Source: Cytobacillus purgationiresistens (GTDB taxonomy: Bacteria; Bacillota; Bacilli; Bacillales; Cytobacillaceae). From it: 64,000 nt of DNA. The notes beneath the pieces are model-generated. The model saw nothing but the letters and a program-made list of their open reading frames with translations. It had not been told where the DNA came from and did no database searches. Shown piece after piece: positions 63,575 through 64,000 of the stretch. Each line of letters opens with the position of its first letter. Positions within the stretch are counted from its first letter, which is position 1. The DNA lies in the NCBI RefSeq assembly GCF_030813235.1, contig NZ_JAUSUB010000010.1, forward strand, positions 1 to 64,000, read 5' to 3'. Made by a program: the position numbers and the translations under genes.

Positions 63575-64000
63575 TTGAGTAACGCGGTGGATGCGATTAA
63601 AACAAAACGCGATATTGAGCGCATGAAAAAAGCCCTTCACGGGCGAGATCGTTTGTTGTTCGTTATAGGTGTATCTTTCGGTTTGCGTATAAGCGACTTG
63701 CTTACGTTGAAGATTGGCGACTTACGTAATAAAACGCATTTGACCGTCGTTGAGAAAAAGACGACTGGTACACGTAAGCAACGAAAGCCCCGCCGCATTA
63801 AACTGAGCCAAACGGTGGTTGCCGAGGTTAAAGCGCTTGGCGGTCATAACGACGATTACTTGTTTCAATCGCGCAAAGGCGTCAATCAGCCAATCAGCCG
63901 CGTCCAAGCTTACCGCATACTCAACGATGCTGCCGAACGTGCTGGCATTGACGTGAATATTGGAACGCACAGCTTACGGAAGGCGTTCGGCTGGCAATTG
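63575..64000 (+). CDS. Second tyrosine recombinase (cut by window edge)
   Basis: The first 142 codons of a plus-strand gene. The start is TTG at 63575 behind GAGGTGAT. The first catalytic arginine is in FGLRISDLLTLKIGD, and the HxxR box is HSLRKAFG near the end. There is no N-terminal core-binding domain, so it is a compact XerC/D-like type. Similar small recombinases sit beside terminase genes in several Bacillus phages. It is divergent from the terminase, with 86 bases between. Confidence 0.88.
   Translation, partial: MSNAVDAIKTKRDIERMKKALHGRDRLLFVIGVSFGLRISDLLTLKIGDLRNKTHLTVVEKKTTGTRKQRKPRRIKLSQTVVAEVKALGGHNDDYLFQSRKGVNQPISRVQAYRILNDAAERAGIDVNIGTHSLRKAFGWQL

Larger units (their letters stand above)
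36766..64000. mobile_element. Siphovirus-type prophage (left part)
   Basis: It starts at or inside the 3' end of tRNA-Arg and runs beyond the window. Evidence is the integrase beside the tRNA; a complete head, tail and lysis gene series on one strand; higher GC and frequent TCG/CGT codons unlike the host DNA before 36.7 kb; and no host genes inside. The TP901-type tape measure, Dit and tail tube without a sheath gene point to a long non-contractile tail. The right attachment site is not visible, so the exact left core cannot be fixed. Confidence 0.95.

Noticed and set aside
63575..64000. Right end of the prophage marked by the second recombinase
   Set aside because: No attachment repeat or host gene is visible and the terminase is adjacent, so the prophage almost surely continues.

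Overview
The window comes from a low-GC Gram-positive chromosome of the family Bacillaceae (Bacillus in the broad sense, not B. subtilis itself). Roughly the first 36.7 kb is AT-rich host DNA. Read right to left, it keeps much of the B. subtilis ykrP-kinE-mtnU-kinD-mhqR-clpE-ykvI-ykvS-ptsHI-ykwC-patA-cheV-ykyB-ykuD-ykuE-ykuI-ykuJ-ykuL order. From the tRNA-Arg(CCU) gene at 36.69 kb to the right edge, the DNA is visibly richer in GC and belongs to a siphovirus-type prophage that runs past the window.

Host part. 1-430: a tandem array of a 125-bp structured non-coding repeat. 0.5-6.1 kb: DarB/YkuL (c-di-AMP sensor), a 48-residue zinc-ribbon protein, YkuJ, a small glutaredoxin, YkuI (EAL domain), YkuE (Tat-exported phosphoesterase), YkuD (L,D-transpeptidase) and YkyB. 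6.1-11.7 kb: CheV, an MFS carrier, PatA, YkwC and a lipoprotein. 12-14 kb: ptsHI. 14-17.5 kb: a MoxR / DUF58 / DUF4129 operon. 17.6-25.6 kb: small conserved genes, a CPBP protease, a lipoprotein, YkvI, ClpE behind a textbook CtsR-controlled promoter, an M3 oligopeptidase and MhqR. 25.8-36.5 kb: KinD, an Fsr-type exporter, a ZIP transporter, a Spo0E-type phosphatase, MtnU, an ArsR/DUF2087 regulator, a KinE-like PAS kinase, a chemoreceptor and the acyltransferase YkrP. Two sporulation-type kinases and a Spo0E-type phosphatase within 8 kb make this a small control neighbourhood for Spo0A phosphorylation.

Prophage part. An integrase gene lies directly after the tRNA. Next come a YolD-like gene, a divergent promoter pair whose spacers both hold TATCG/CGATA operators, and a three-gene set: a 2-TM protein, an FtsK/SpoIIIE-type ATPase and a replication-relaxation protein. 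The late operon runs on the minus strand from the terminase (63.5 kb) through portal, scaffold, capsid, head fibre, connectors, tail tube, tail chaperones (with a probable -1 frameshift), tape measure, Dit, a beta-helix tailspike and a tail-tip protein. It then passes through a lipoprotein gene, an XhlA/amidase/holin lysis set and three adhesin/baseplate-like genes, and ends at a terminator near 42.15 kb. A second tyrosine recombinase is cut by the right edge. No small terminase, phage replication genes or right attachment site are in view.

Most unusual points: the FtsK-like / replication-relaxation / membrane-protein module; the operator-in-spacer switch at 39.2 kb; the tail-tip gene with no ATG, GTG or TTG start (ACG where ATG is expected); ten perfect 22-residue Trp-rich repeats in the tape measure; and the 125-bp repeat array.
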